From Dermacentor variabilis (Eukaryota > Arthropoda > Arachnida > Ixodida > Ixodidae), in NCBI RefSeq assembly GCF_050947875.1, contig NC_134576.1:60020255-60084254 (forward strand): 64,000 bases of DNA, read 5' to 3'. This document shows positions 35,405 to 45,719 of the stretch, in pieces. Positions within the stretch are counted from its first letter, which is position 1; every line of letters starts with the position of its first letter. Position numbers and translations under genes: made by a program. The notes below the pieces were generated by a model, which worked only from the letters and a program-made list of their open reading frames with translations, searched no databases and was not told the origin of the DNA.

Positions 35405-35440
35405 TATATAAACGTCCTACGAACCACCCAACTTCATTCA
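35405..35440 (+). promoter_or_regulatory. TATA box and initiator-like site, monomer 1
   Basis: TATATAAA at 35405-35412. The initiator-like TTCATTCA places A at 35436, 31 bases after the start of the TATA box, four bases before the next monomer. Confidence 0.6.
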
Positions 35441-35675
35441 GCAGCAGCAGCAGTGGTGGTGTAGCAGTGTATGCATGCTTGATTGTTTCGCCTCGACTTC
35501 ACAGGTTTACGCTATCGGCCTGCCTAAAGAAATCTTCAGCACCTACTCGCGACCCTGATCGTGCAAGTAACCGGCCCAATCGCCAGCTGCGTGCGTCATC
35601 GGGCTCCCGGCGTGATTCTGACAGCTCACCGCAGCCCTCGGATCTGCGCTTGCGCCTGGTGGCCAGCAGCTTGCC

Positions 35676-35711
35676 TATATAAACGTCCTACGAACCACCC
35701 AACTTCATTCA
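35676..35711 (+). promoter_or_regulatory. TATA box and initiator-like site, monomer 2
   Basis: Same arrangement shifted by 271 bases: TATATAAA at 35676-35683 and candidate start A at 35707. Confidence 0.6.
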
Positions 35712-35946
35712 GCAGCAGCAGCAGTGGTGGTGTAGCAGTGTATGCATGCTTGATTGTTTCGCCTCGACTTCACAGGTTTACGCTATCGGCCTGCCTAAAG
35801 AAATCTTCAGCACCTACTCGCGACCCTGATCGTGCAAGTAACCGGCCCAATCGCCAGCTGCGTGCGTCATCGGGCTCCCGGCGTGATTCTGACAGCTCAC
35901 CGCAGCCCTCGGATCTGCGCTTGCGCCTGGTGGCCAGCAGCTTGCC

Positions 35947-35982
35947 TATATAAACGTCCTACGAACCACCCAACTTCATTCA
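35947..35982 (+). promoter_or_regulatory. TATA box and initiator-like site, monomer 3 (ORF1-proximal)
   Basis: TATATAAA at 35947-35954 and candidate start A at 35978. Transcription from here would give an RNA beginning near the partial fourth monomer with a leader of about 164 bases before the ORF1 ATG. Confidence 0.6.
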
Positions 35983-36141
35983 GCAGCAGCAGCAGTGGTG
36001 GTGTAGCAGTGTATGCATGCTTGATTGTTTCGCCTCGACTTCACAGGTTCGTGCACATTTTCCCCTGTCTATATATTGGTATTCATTTAGTTCATTATTT
36101 AGTGCCACTGCTGCTGCTGCTTCCGGTGTTATCGTTTAACC

Positions 36142-36894
36142 ATGCCAACTGTCGCCGAACTGTCCAAACGCGTGGAACAGCTAGAAAATACCTTTAAAGA
36201 GAGACTTGATAACCTGCTTGACAAGATAACGACAACTGTAGCAACCAAGCTAGATTCCCAGCCTTCCTTGATCATTAAAGGCCTAAAGGACCAGATAGAG
36301 GGACTAACAGGCAGTCTTGATTTTCTGAACAGAACTGTTGAATCCCTCAAATCAGAAAAGGATGAACTAACTGCAATGAACAAGTCCCTGATTGCGCATA
36401 ACGAGTCTTTGGAAAGACGAATTGGTGATCTAGAACAATACTCGCGAAAAAACAACTTAGAAATCAAAGGCGTTCCGGTTACCCAGGGTGAAGACTGCAT
36501 GACGATTCTTCAAACTATTGCCTCTAAAATAGAATGTCCTATCTCTATTAAAGATATTGACGTCATTCATCGTGTGCCGTCCGCTTCTGAGACAAAGCAC
36601 TTGCTTGTCCGATTCCACTCTCGAGCCTTGAAAACCGAGTTCATCAGCAAAGCGCGAAAGGCACGCCTTAACACTAGCGACATTGGATTCGGCAAAGCAC
36701 GAGGTAAAGCTTTTTTCGTAAATGACCACCTCACTCCACAGAATAAGCAATTATTCAGCAAGGCCTTGCAACTGAAGAAAGAAAAAAAGTGGCTTTTTTT
36801 GTGGACCGATGACTGCGTCATCAAGGCGAGGCAATCTACTGACAGCAAAGTGTTTCGCATAAGGACTGACGCGGACCTTGCGATATTCAGTTAA
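36142..36894 (+). CDS. LINE ORF1 protein (coiled-coil, FP-type RNA-binding)
   Basis: 250 residues from the ATG at 36142 (context AACCATGC, A at -3) to TAA. Residues 1-105 are strongly heptad-like and charged (LSKRVEQLENTF, LKDQIEGLTGSL, SLERRIGDLE), predicting a coiled coil for multimerisation. At about 97-112 is LEQYSRKNNLEIKGVP, a hallmark of invertebrate LINE ORF1 proteins related to the baculovirus FP-protein fold. A globular part follows (IHRVPS, HLLVRFHSRALKTEFISKAR) and then a C-terminal FVNDHLTPQNKQLF...WLFLWTDDCVIKAR block. Such proteins coat element RNA and act as chaperones in the ribonucleoprotein. It is intact and lies 56 bases upstream of ORF2. The same protein is broken in the copy at 14443. 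Confidence 0.9.
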   Translation: MPTVAELSKRVEQLENTFKERLDNLLDKITTTVATKLDSQPSLIIKGLKDQIEGLTGSLDFLNRTVESLKSEKDELTAMNKSLIAHNESLERRIGDLEQYSRKNNLEIKGVPVTQGEDCMTILQTIASKIECPISIKDIDVIHRVPSASETKHLLVRFHSRALKTEFISKARKARLNTSDIGFGKARGKAFFVNDHLTPQNKQLFSKALQLKKEKKWLFLWTDDCVIKARQSTDSKVFRIRTDADLAIFS

Positions 36895-36950
36895 ACTGAC
36901 TAATCTTTTCCTTTTTTTTTTCTCGATTCCTCTTATCCTGATCTGATTGC

Positions 36951-39800
36951 ATGTCGTACATTTCGGTTAACGATATTCAATCCTATTTTTCGGATAACTA
37001 TCATTCAGCGATCCATTTTAATTCACGTAGTCTTCGAAAACATTTCTGCGATTTTCAGAGTCTATTGTCTTCTTGTCTTCATTCTTTCTCAATTATATGT
37101 GTTTCTGAGACATGGCTGAGTGATTTTGACAAAAATCTTTATGGTTTTCCGTCATACAATTCAGAATATTGCAATCGCATTTCATCACAACATGGTGGCT
37201 CAGCTATGTTTATTCGGTCCGACATTGGATACAAGCGTAGGCTTGATCTTCACTTAAATATCTGTGATTGTGAGTCCGTGTGGATTGAGGTTGATCATTC
37301 TGTAATGGGCAATGATAGTCATATTGTCTTTGGTACCATCTATCGATCACCTCATTCGCCAATTCCTGCTTTTTGTGAAGCCCTTGACACTATTCTTGAC
37401 CTTCTTTCAAAAGAAAAAAGGTCCGTTGTCATCTTGGGTGACATTAACATTAATTTACTTGATGCTTCCTCCTCTTATCTAACTCAGTATATCAGCTGTT
37501 TCCAAGGTTATGGTCTTGAATCTCTACTCTCCCTTCCCACCCGTTGCACTAATACTGGTTTAGGAACACTTATTGACCATGCTCTTTCGAACCTTCTTCA
37601 TCCTCCCTCTGCATTCATTCTTCAAAGCAATATTACTGATCATTTCCCAGTTGCACTTTTCTTTGAGAACAGTCCTCGCACAAATAGTGTAAGCCTTGTT
37701 AAAAAGAAGTTTGATCGCGAAAAATTCATAGAAATGGTATCTAATTCCGATTGGTCTTGTGTCACTTCAATGAATAATGCTGAATCAGCATACACCGCTT
37801 TCATTTCTACAATATCCAATTGCGTATCTTCATCGACAACATGTGTACAGTGCCATAAACGATATTCTTCCCCTAGAAACCCATGGTTAACAAAAGGATT
37901 ACTTAATAGCCTGCGTAAGAAAGATAACCTATATAAAAAAACAAAAAGACAGCCATTTAATGTGCATCTACTTGACCGTTACAAGCAATATTGCAACACA
38001 CTTAACACACTAATGAAGAATGCCAAAAAGCGCTATTATCAAAACGAAATTAATTGTACTGGTTCAGATATTAAAAAACAATGGCGCTTGATCAATTCCT
38101 TTCTCAATAAAACCATTAACCCGCCTATAGCCAACATTAATCATGAAGGATCTGTTATATCTAACCCACTAGATATCGCCAATGCATTTAGTGACTACTA
38201 CTCCTCTCCCATACCCGTTCCAGCCAGTACGCATGACGAACTTGATCATTGTGGTCACTCATTTTTTCTTTTTCCTGTTACCCCGGATGAGGTAAGAAGA
38301 ACAATTATTAGTATAAAGTCCTCTAGCGCAGGTATCGATAATATTTCTGCTAACCACGTGAAAATGATTGTTGATCATATTGCGGATGTGCTCACCTACA
38401 TAATCAATCTAATTTTTGAAACCGGCGTATTTCCCCATGAGTTAAAGATGAGTAGGGTAATCCCGGTATTTAAAAAAGGTGACAGATGCTTAATTTCTAA
38501 TTATAGACCGATATCAGTTCTCCCCTTTTTTAGCAAAGTAATTGAAAAAATAATACATGTTCGCCTGTCTAGCTACCTGACGAAATTTAATTTACTTCAT
38601 CCGAAACAATTTGGGTTTAGACAAGGGTATTCGACTAACCTTGCCCTCATTTACTTCACAGAAAAATGTAAACTAGAAATTGACAATGGTAACTTCGTTG
38701 GTTCTGTTTTTCTAGATTTTACTAAAGCTTTTGATACACTAGATCATGACATTCTTTTTTCTAAACTTGCATCTTATGGCATTATTGGCAACTCTCTCAA
38801 TCTTTTCCGTAGTTACTTATCTGATCGTGAGCAATTAGTATCCATCTCCGGCATTTATTCCACAAAAAAAATTATTAACATCGGCGTTCCGCAAGGCTCA
38901 ATTCTAGGCCCGCTTTTATTTTTACTATACATTAATGACATTCCACAGTGCCTAACCGCATTATCAGAATGCATCTTATATGCTGACGACACGACTGTCT
39001 TATGTTCGAGTAATTCTCTAAGCAACATTTCAACAACCCTTAACGCTGAACTTACTAACGTTAGCGCATGGTGCGCTAAAAATAAGCTTTTGATAAATCC
39101 CTCGAAAAGTAAGTTCTTAATTTTCTATTCCAGGTCAATAAATAACGCGCAAGTTATGCCCCTCTTTATAAATACACATCCTATTCATCTGTCAGATCAA
39201 TGTTCCTTCCTTGGTATCAAACTTGATTCCCGCTTAAAATTTAATTTGCATATTAATGAGCTACAGCGGAAAACTTCCTATGGTATTAGGGTATTACTAA
39301 AAGCTAGATGTTACTTTGACTTGACTACTTTGGTAACCTTATACTATGCATTCATTCACAGTCATCTAAATTATTGTATTGCTTCCTGGGGTCAAACATA
39401 TCATTGCCACCTTTCTTCCCTCCAACATGTACAGAATCAAGCCATTCGCATTCTCACCTGGAGCAACCGACGTTCACATGTCACTGATCTGTACCGGGAA
39501 CTGCACATACTGAATATTGACAATCTAACCAAATTTAATATCTGCACATTTGCTTACCAAACAGTTAAAGACCATAACCTTCTCAAATTTGTTCTTATCC
39601 GACACCTTACTAACTCAAATATTACGCGCTTTTCCTCCAATAACAATTTTATACTCCCTAAGGTACGAACTAACTATGGTTCACAAAGAGTAGCATTTGT
39701 TTTAATCAAACTTTGGAATTCATTGCCTTTTAACATTAAATGTGCCTTTTCTATATCATCATTCAAACATCAGCTTCGCAATCTCATGTTTAACCTATAG
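36951..39800 (+). CDS. LINE ORF2 polyprotein: AP-type endonuclease and reverse transcriptase
   Basis: 949 residues from the ATG at 36951 to TAG at 39798. The endonuclease covers about residues 15-235: HFNSRSLRK, SETWLSD (Glu53), GGSAMF, VVILGDININ (Asp164), IDHALSN and TDHFPVALFF (Asp230-His231). The reverse transcriptase covers about 480-760: FKKGDRCLISNYRPISVLPF, FGFRQGYST, FLDFTKAFDTLDHDIL (Asp589), GVPQGSILGPLLFLLYINDI (from 645) and ILYADDTTVL (Asp679-Asp680, 38979-38990). A thumb and C-terminal region follow (CSFLGIKLDSRL, LKARCYF, RILTWSNRRSHV, LWNSLPFNIK). No RNase H domain is present. The endonuclease nicks the target and the polymerase copies the RNA there. All catalytic residues I can check are present and the length is normal for CR1/L2 ORF2, so activity is plausible. 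Confidence 0.95.
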   Translation: MSYISVNDIQSYFSDNYHSAIHFNSRSLRKHFCDFQSLLSSCLHSFSIICVSETWLSDFDKNLYGFPSYNSEYCNRISSQHGGSAMFIRSDIGYKRRLDLHLNICDCESVWIEVDHSVMGNDSHIVFGTIYRSPHSPIPAFCEALDTILDLLSKEKRSVVILGDININLLDASSSYLTQYISCFQGYGLESLLSLPTRCTNTGLGTLIDHALSNLLHPPSAFILQSNITDHFPVALFFENSPRTNSVSLVKKKFDREKFIEMVSNSDWSCVTSMNNAESAYTAFISTISNCVSSSTTCVQCHKRYSSPRNPWLTKGLLNSLRKKDNLYKKTKRQPFNVHLLDRYKQYCNTLNTLMKNAKKRYYQNEINCTGSDIKKQWRLINSFLNKTINPPIANINHEGSVISNPLDIANAFSDYYSSPIPVPASTHDELDHCGHSFFLFPVTPDEVRRTIISIKSSSAGIDNISANHVKMIVDHIADVLTYIINLIFETGVFPHELKMSRVIPVFKKGDRCLISNYRPISVLPFFSKVIEKIIHVRLSSYLTKFNLLHPKQFGFRQGYSTNLALIYFTEKCKLEIDNGNFVGSVFLDFTKAFDTLDHDILFSKLASYGIIGNSLNLFRSYLSDREQLVSISGIYSTKKIINIGVPQGSILGPLLFLLYINDIPQCLTALSECILYADDTTVLCSSNSLSNISTTLNAELTNVSAWCAKNKLLINPSKSKFLIFYSRSINNAQVMPLFINTHPIHLSDQCSFLGIKLDSRLKFNLHINELQRKTSYGIRVLLKARCYFDLTTLVTLYYAFIHSHLNYCIASWGQTYHCHLSSLQHVQNQAIRILTWSNRRSHVTDLYRELHILNIDNLTKFNICTFAYQTVKDHNLLKFVLIRHLTNSNITRFSSNNNFILPKVRTNYGSQRVAFVLIKLWNSLPFNIKCAFSISSFKHQLRNLMFNL

Positions 39801-40018
39801 CTCCGTTTATTGAATGTCTTTTAAAACACAACTTCAGTTCTGTCGTTTCTAATACTGTTTGCCTCGTTTCTTACTTCTGCTTAAGCCTCATCCCTACAGT
39901 TTTATATTTTCCATTGTATTATTCTTTAGCATCATTATGTATTTGTATTTGCATTTTCGTATTTTTTTTTCCTCGCTGCCTTTTTGCTGCCAAGTAGTAT
40001 TAGCATTTTTAACATTAT

Positions 40019-40057
40019 AAAAGGTCCCCCTACAGTGTTTACACTATGGGACCTTTT
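40019..40057 (+). other. 3' stem-loop of the LINE
   Basis: AAAAGGTCCC pairs with GGGACCTTTT. An inner AGTG/CACT stem closes a TTTA loop. It lies about 45 bases before AATAAA. In the L2 clade (eel UnaL2) a 3' stem-loop is recognised by the element's reverse transcriptase; a similar role here is inferred. Confidence 0.65.
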
Positions 40058-40100
40058 TCTGTACTAAATATCAATATTCTTGTATCTGCACCATGTATTC

Positions 40101-40128
40101 AATAAACTTCAAACTTCAAACTTCAAAC
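40101..40128 (+). terminator. Polyadenylation signal and heptamer tail of the LINE
   Basis: AATAAA at 40101-40106 is followed by three ACTTCAA-type heptamers, after which palindromic-array sequence starts with AGTCTATAGAC. Short tandem tails in place of poly-A are usual for L2/CR1 elements. Confidence 0.75.
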
Positions 40129-40930
40129 AGTCTATAGACTTATGGCCATACACTTTTTATAGACTAGTCTATAAAAAGTCTGAGTCTATAGACTGTCTAT
40201 AGACATTTCTTTAGACTAGTCTATAGACAGTCTATAGACTTATGGCCATACACTTTTTATAGACTAGTCTATAAAAAGTCTGAGTCTATAGACTGTCTAT
40301 ACACAGTCTATAGACTTATGGCCATACATTTTATAGACTATTCTATAAAAAGTCTGAGTCTATAGATTGTCTATAGACTGTCTATAGACTTATGGCCATA
40401 CACTTTTTATAGACTAGTCTATAAGAAGTCTGAGTCTATAGACTGTCTATAGACGGCCTTAGACTTATGGCCATACACTTTTTATAGACTAGTCTATAAA
40501 AAGTCTGAGTCTATAGACTGTCTATACACTGCCTATAGACAGTCTAGAGACTTTTGGCCATACACTTTTTATAGACTAGTCTATAAGAAGTCTGAGTCTA
40601 TAGACTGTCTATAGACTGTCTATGGACAAGTGTATAGGCTTACAGTTCTACTTTTGTAGACTGAAGTCTATAGAATGTCTACAGATGAGATTTGTCCGTA
40701 GACATTTTATACACTTCGTCTATGGAATGTCTATATACAAATGTATATAGATAGTCTATAGACATTCTATAGACTTCAGTCTACAAAAACAGAACTTTAT
40801 AGTCCGATACACTTTTTTTCTATGACATTCTGCAGACATTTGTTAACAAATATGATTTTTTTTTTAATCTATAGGCACTCTATATACACAGACATCTTAT
40901 AGACAAGTCTACAAAGAGTGTATAAGGCCA
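40129..40930. repeat. Palindromic GTCTATAGAC array, right part
   Basis: Tandem units of about 75-100 bases. The word TATGGCCATA (or a variant) recurs at 40141, 40241, 40317, 40391, 40466 and about 40553. Each unit contains GTCTATAGAC, TATAGACTAGTCTATA and other self-complementary words, so every unit can fold on itself. Beyond about 40620 the array degenerates and includes a larger inverted repeat (about 40646-40685 against 40750-40790). Confidence 0.9.
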
Positions 40931-41467
40931 TAAATCCATAGCGGCTATCTACAAGTTAGTTTACATTTTTGTTTACATGCGGTAGCAAAATGTGTTGAAT
41001 GTATTTATGCACGTGCACCTGTTCCTTTTCATCTGCACTTATGCATTACCGTTAGTAGATTAATAATGCTTCTGAACCAGCTGTACTTTCATATATGTTG
41101 CATAAACAGAAAGAATTTATATAGTGCTGAATCATGCAGTGCGAAAAATAAAACAAATGCACCAGCAATGCATTCACCGTTTTTATTGCTCGACATAATA
41201 ATATAACGAATTCCTTAAATTCATGTCGTATGCTATAATGGAAACAGATTAAATATTTACACCACTCCTTGGCAAGCATGGTCGCCAGGCTGGCCTTGAC
41301 CTTTGTGTCATTAGTCCCAAAGGTGCTGCAGGTGTATGCTGCAAATAAGTAGATGCAGCAATATGCGGCAAAAATAACAAGTGTATATTCTTTGTGTGTT
41401 CATTAAGCAGCTTAATATATTTGCTCAAACCATCTAAGTCAATACTTAATGCGGTTTAACCATGACT
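40931..41467. other. No gene seen
   Basis: AT-rich sequence after the array, no motif. Confidence 0.55.
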
Positions 41468-41616
41468 AATGGCTGCTTGTCAATACAAATCAGCACCTTT
41501 ATACAATGTTTTATTGCATGGTATGGTGAACAATAATACAGTCACAACTGCTGCTCGTGCCAGCAACAGTATGTTCCCTTTTATGACAAGTTCATATATG
41601 ATGCATTATTGTACAT
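41468..41616 (+). repeat. Diverged duplicate, copy 1
   Basis: Shares a run of words with 42740-42880 in the same order: AATCAGTACC/AATCAGCACC, GATAAG/GTGAACAATA, GTGCCAGCAAC(G/A)GTA, TTTCAAGACAGGTTCAT/TTTATGACAAGTTCAT, and TTGTAC/GTGTAC. Identity is about 65-70 percent by eye. Confidence 0.45.
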
Positions 41617-42739
41617 ATCCCAAATGGTCTCTATATTTATTGCTGAAACGTTGCCCAGTTGGGCTGTCTGTACATTTTTTTTTTGGCTGGTAGTTAAGTA
41701 TGCCCGTGCAGAGGGATATTTTCAGAAGACGTGACTGGAATATTCATAGTATCATGCCTAAGATTGTAATTTATTTTGCTTAATACACATTTGAATGTCT
41801 TTCTCATACTTTTAAATGAATGGGTGATTGGCCATAACTTCAACGGAAGGCAGATGGGCTGATTGTATCGATATGGTCACTTAATTTGTTACAGGTAATG
41901 AGGCCTCTTGGGCGTGCTAACAGGTTTCCAAGTTAGGTATACCACATGAGCACCCGAAATACCAAACGAGCACTTTGTGTCATGGCACGACAGATATGCA
42001 CCTCCTAGGAAACAGAACTGATAGTATAGTTCGAATGAATTCTATTACAGTAAATTATTTAAGGTGCTTTGAAAGATGAAAATTTTTTCTAGGCTATCGA
42101 GGTTCAGGACGTTTAGTTAACGCAAAAAAAAACACATATTGAGTAAGAAATGCCTCGTCAGTAAGCTTGACTTTCTTTTATTTTTCAATAAATGGAACCA
42201 ATTTCCTTTAATTTTTATCACGTGAAACGTTTTAAAAATATATTTAACTCAGAGATTCTCTGGAAACTTTGTATGACATATAACAAGACAGCATACCTAT
42301 GTGGCCATTTTAAAATTTCCCGATCTTTTTCCAAGCTTTCCCTGGCTGTTTTCATGCAAATTTTCTGGCAATCTATGACGCCTGCAGCTTAAGTGTATTA
42401 AAAAAAATATTGTGGTTTAATGCTTGCCAAGTACTGCCAGTCCATAATATTTAGATAAAACGAATAACACGTCAGTCACTTGACATGCAGTATTAGATTC
42501 AACTGACTTGAATCCCTTGATTAATAAAGCTCACAAGGGCTTCGGCAAGTTTGTAATTGATGGCCACACGAGTACAGCACGGAAGACACAGAGGCACACG
42601 TAAAGCAAATGCAACAATGTGAGGAAAAACTATACAATGAGTTATACAATTAGTTATTTTTACGGTTCAATAGTAGTTTTCAATATAATTTGCTCTCATC
42701 ACTTATGCCTCTAGTTAACTTTGTTTACCTCTGACTAAA
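41617..42739. other. No gene seen
   Basis: AT-rich; no domain motif in any frame. Confidence 0.55.
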
Positions 42740-42880
42740 GACTACATGGCAATATTAATCAGTACCATTATGATGTTTCGTTATACTACAGTATGATAAG
42801 CAGTTAGACAACCGTAATGGTCGCCGGTGCCAGCAACGGTACGTTTCGTTTCAAGACAGGTTCATGTGACACACAGTGTA
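42740..42880 (+). repeat. Diverged duplicate, copy 2
   Basis: The counterpart of 41468-41616, about 1.27 kb downstream in direct orientation. Either an old tandem duplication or two insertions of one repeat. Confidence 0.45.
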
Positions 42881-45719
42881 CTTATAAAAATAAAAGAAAT
42901 GCGAGAATCTCAAACGATTCCTATAGTAATACTTGTTGAAACAAAGATACCCGGCTGGATAGAGCGCTCCAAGCTGGAGCGCGGCGCTGTGAACGAAGCA
43001 GGCTAATGTGTTCCCAGCACTCGAAAGTGAGCGGTGGGATAATTCTTGTCGTGCACACGTTCTCTCAGTCCACAGCCGCTTCGCGTACACAGGCGGAAGA
43101 CCTCGCCACACACATTCGGAGCACGTTACTACTGATTACAATTGCGGCTAACGTAAGGCGCCTTTTCACAGCGAAGCAGTTATATAGCATCTACTTGGTA
43201 GGAATTGTTGGCGTAGTCCTCAGCAAAAAAGAAACGTTCAGCGATTGACGCGCAAAGCTCATACATTCTGCGCTATCATGGTATATACAACGCACGGCGC
43301 AGCATTCCGTTCCTTAAAGAGCAAGCACAAAACAAGCACCCAAACCACATCATTGAGGATAAGGCGATCCCGCTAACAATGCGAAGCAGGTAGCGCTCCC
43401 CGCACACGTTTTGCCGGGAAAGGTTACTGTTTGCGCAAGCTGGCGCGGCGACAGCAGCTTGCAACGTTCGGAGTGACGTCACTAGCTTTTCACATAAATA
43501 CAAAAGCAGCAGCCTAGCAATTGATTTCATTCTTGTTTCAACGTTAATTAAGACTCCCGAGGAGCAGCGTGAATACGAGCAGCGGCAAAGGAAAAAAAAA
43601 TCGGCCATACAACCAAGCGGCGGCGCGCTGCCGCTGGTCGTATTGCCATGGAATTCCAGCACAGGGGAAGTCCACGCTCTCCCATGGCTGAAAAATGCGC
43701 CAGGGAGGAATCGCGCAATAACGCATAACATACCGGCGTCAGCAATTGTAGTGCTGGTTTTCAACAGCTGCGCTGGACATCCCCTTTCAGAAGACGAGGA
43801 TCGCGAGTCATTTTCATATTTTTTTACTGGTGTAAGGCTGCATATCACGCAGAATAACACTAATACAAACAGTTTTATTGCTACACTGCCTCCGTACGAG
43901 TAGTGTAAGAGTCAAATGGCACGTAGTGTTATGCGAGAAAGGCTCGTATATGAATTGGTGAGGAAGGCGAGGTTAGCATACCGGCACGAAAGTGCGGAGC
44001 GTCGAACACATTAAGTATCTCCAGAGTTCACTGAGTCTGTGATTTCTGTGTATCAATTACTGAAGAAAGCAATAAGACACACCCTACTACGCTACACCTG
44101 AGATTAGGAAAAACCCCTGGCAATCAGTAATTACTAAGGTCATTATAACATATGAGACCTCCGGAATGTTTAGCACGATAAGAGGCTTCCCGGTCACCTG
44201 AAGAAGCATCCAACTTACATTCAGCCACCGAAGACGCATGCAGTTCACAGCACAGTGTACTTGCAAGCAGCAGATGAAATTCGCCGTCGGTCGAGGGGGA
44301 ACGATGTGTTCCTCCAGGTGGAGTCGAGGAACAAGCTTCGTGTCGATGAGTATTTCGGGAAAAGGGTAAGAGAAGAGGGCCAGGCTAACTTACGCTTACT
44401 TATACGGTAGCTCCACGAGTATATGTCCAAGGCAGGCATTGTACAGATAGCGGACTATAACACTATGCAGGGTATTATACTGCGTGAACTTCGAACTTTT
44501 CAATACGCGCCCCCACTATTTCACATCGGTCAGCGTCGACACTAAAATTTGTGGCTGCAACCGGCACTAGCGTTGCAAAACTTCATGTGTCTCCAGGCGG
44601 AGGAAACCTACTTCTGATTACAGGCGTCTTTGATTAGACATTTACCAAAGTCGGCGTTTCAGCGTCTAGCTGCTGCTTGGGCCAGTGAGATGCATTGATA
44701 CATAACGTAAATAATATCAACCCCTGCTTAAAGGGCATATTTAGGTCATGTCAGCCGCCAGCTTTGCGCATAATAACCATGCAAATTCAGATCATGCATT
44801 CAAGACAAGTTGCATGTTTTGCGATGTTTACTGAGGCGGGTGAGGTTATTTCATACTGAATCTTATGATGCAAGGTATTCAAGGGCCTGGTCAGCAGTGT
44901 TTCGCTAAAATGTGTCCAGAAGCAATCACCAAGGACTTGTTGCGCATATATCACTTCTCATTAGCCAGATATACTGGCTGTTCATTACAGTGTTGTGTCT
45001 CTGGCGGCTTTATTAGTAGCATTCGGTATCCGAATAGAAGGCCACTCACTTGAATAGCAGATTGGCTTGCATACGTGCATTAATGAGATTGCAAATGAAG
45101 CTGGAAATGAAGACTTCGAGACTCCCGAGGGAAGCTTGCATGTTTAATGGAGGTGCTGCGCACTTCCGAGCCCGATGCACTTCTCGCTCTAGGGAATCCG
45201 AGGTTTGTGATGGTTGTGCAGAGACTGGCAATACAGGTACTAAAAGAAGTAATAAGCTTGTAAAGCACGAAGTTCGTAGTTCCACGGCACAACTCGCATT
45301 AATCTGGAGATAGGCACAGGTAGCCAGGAGGAATGTGGTATGCTGTCGCAGATAATTGGGTTACGTCGAAGCAATAGTCAGCGAAGGTATAGTCATCCAC
45401 CTTCAATTTGGGCAACGGCAAACATTGACGTTTTTTTACGGAAGGCCATAGTTGTTTGCTTCAAGAAAATGGGGTAATTATTTTATTAAGCTTTTTGATC
45501 ATAATCGCTTTATTGACCAATTTATTGATTCATTTATTCATTCATTCATCCATTCTTTCATTCAATGAGGAAGTATGCTCGCAAAATTCTGTCTGCGCTC
45601 TCTAAGCAGAGTTTTTTGCCTATGCTCATTGCTGCAAAGGGCGGTTGGTGAACGCCTCAGAAATGAAGATCCACTTATTTCAGGCGTTAATACGCAGGCA
45701 CGCTTGGTAAGAACTTGTG
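42881..45719. other. No gene assigned
   Basis: GC-richer between 42950 and 43800. The longest frame (43276-43860 minus) is a compositional open frame without motif. A TGACGTCA site lies near 43473. Around 44250-44369 a plus frame (LQAADEIRRRSRGNDVFLQV) ends at GG|GTAAGA and might be an exon, but no convincing acceptor or homology was seen. A short (ATTC)n run lies at about 45524-45564. Confidence 0.45.

Larger units (their letters stand above)
35169..36049 (+). repeat. 271-bp promoter monomers, three full plus one partial
   Basis: Units start at 35169, 35440, 35711 and 35982, each with AGCAGCAGCAGCAGTGGTGG. The three complete units show no differences on reading. The fourth ends after 68 bases at TTCACAGGTT, where unique leader sequence begins. 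The layout resembles the 5' monomers of mouse L1, which act as stackable promoters. Confidence 0.95.
35169..40128 (+). mobile_element. Full-length, apparently intact CR1/L2-type LINE
   Basis: The order is: 5' monomer array (35169-36049), short leader, ORF1 (36142-36894), 56-base gap, ORF2 (36951-39800), 3' untranslated region with a stem-loop (40019-40057), AATAAA (40101-40106) and a tail of ACTTCAA-type heptamers to about 40128. Both flanks are the palindromic array. Neither ORF has an internal stop or frameshift and the monomers look identical, so the insertion is probably recent and may encode a working element. A target duplication could not be proven in the repetitive flank. The CR1/L2 placement rests on ORF1 type, lack of RNase H and the heptamer tail. 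Confidence 0.9.

Noticed and set aside
35196..36197. Series of 71-130-codon open frames in the 271-bp monomers with identical peptides
   Set aside because: The unit length is not a multiple of three, so the frames overlap and shift from unit to unit. The peptides are by-products of identical DNA repeats in a 5' untranslated promoter region.
35160..40140. Target-site duplication for the intact LINE
   Set aside because: The flanks are the same repeated palindromic words, so short matches are expected by chance and no duplication can be assigned.
43276..43860. 194-codon minus open frame
   Set aside because: Cys/Ser/Leu-rich composition with no motif, overlapped by several other frames on both strands; likely a GC-driven open frame.
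44250..44369. Exon-like plus frame with GG|GTAAGA donor
   Set aside because: No pyrimidine tract before it and no recognised protein; mentioned only in the interval note.
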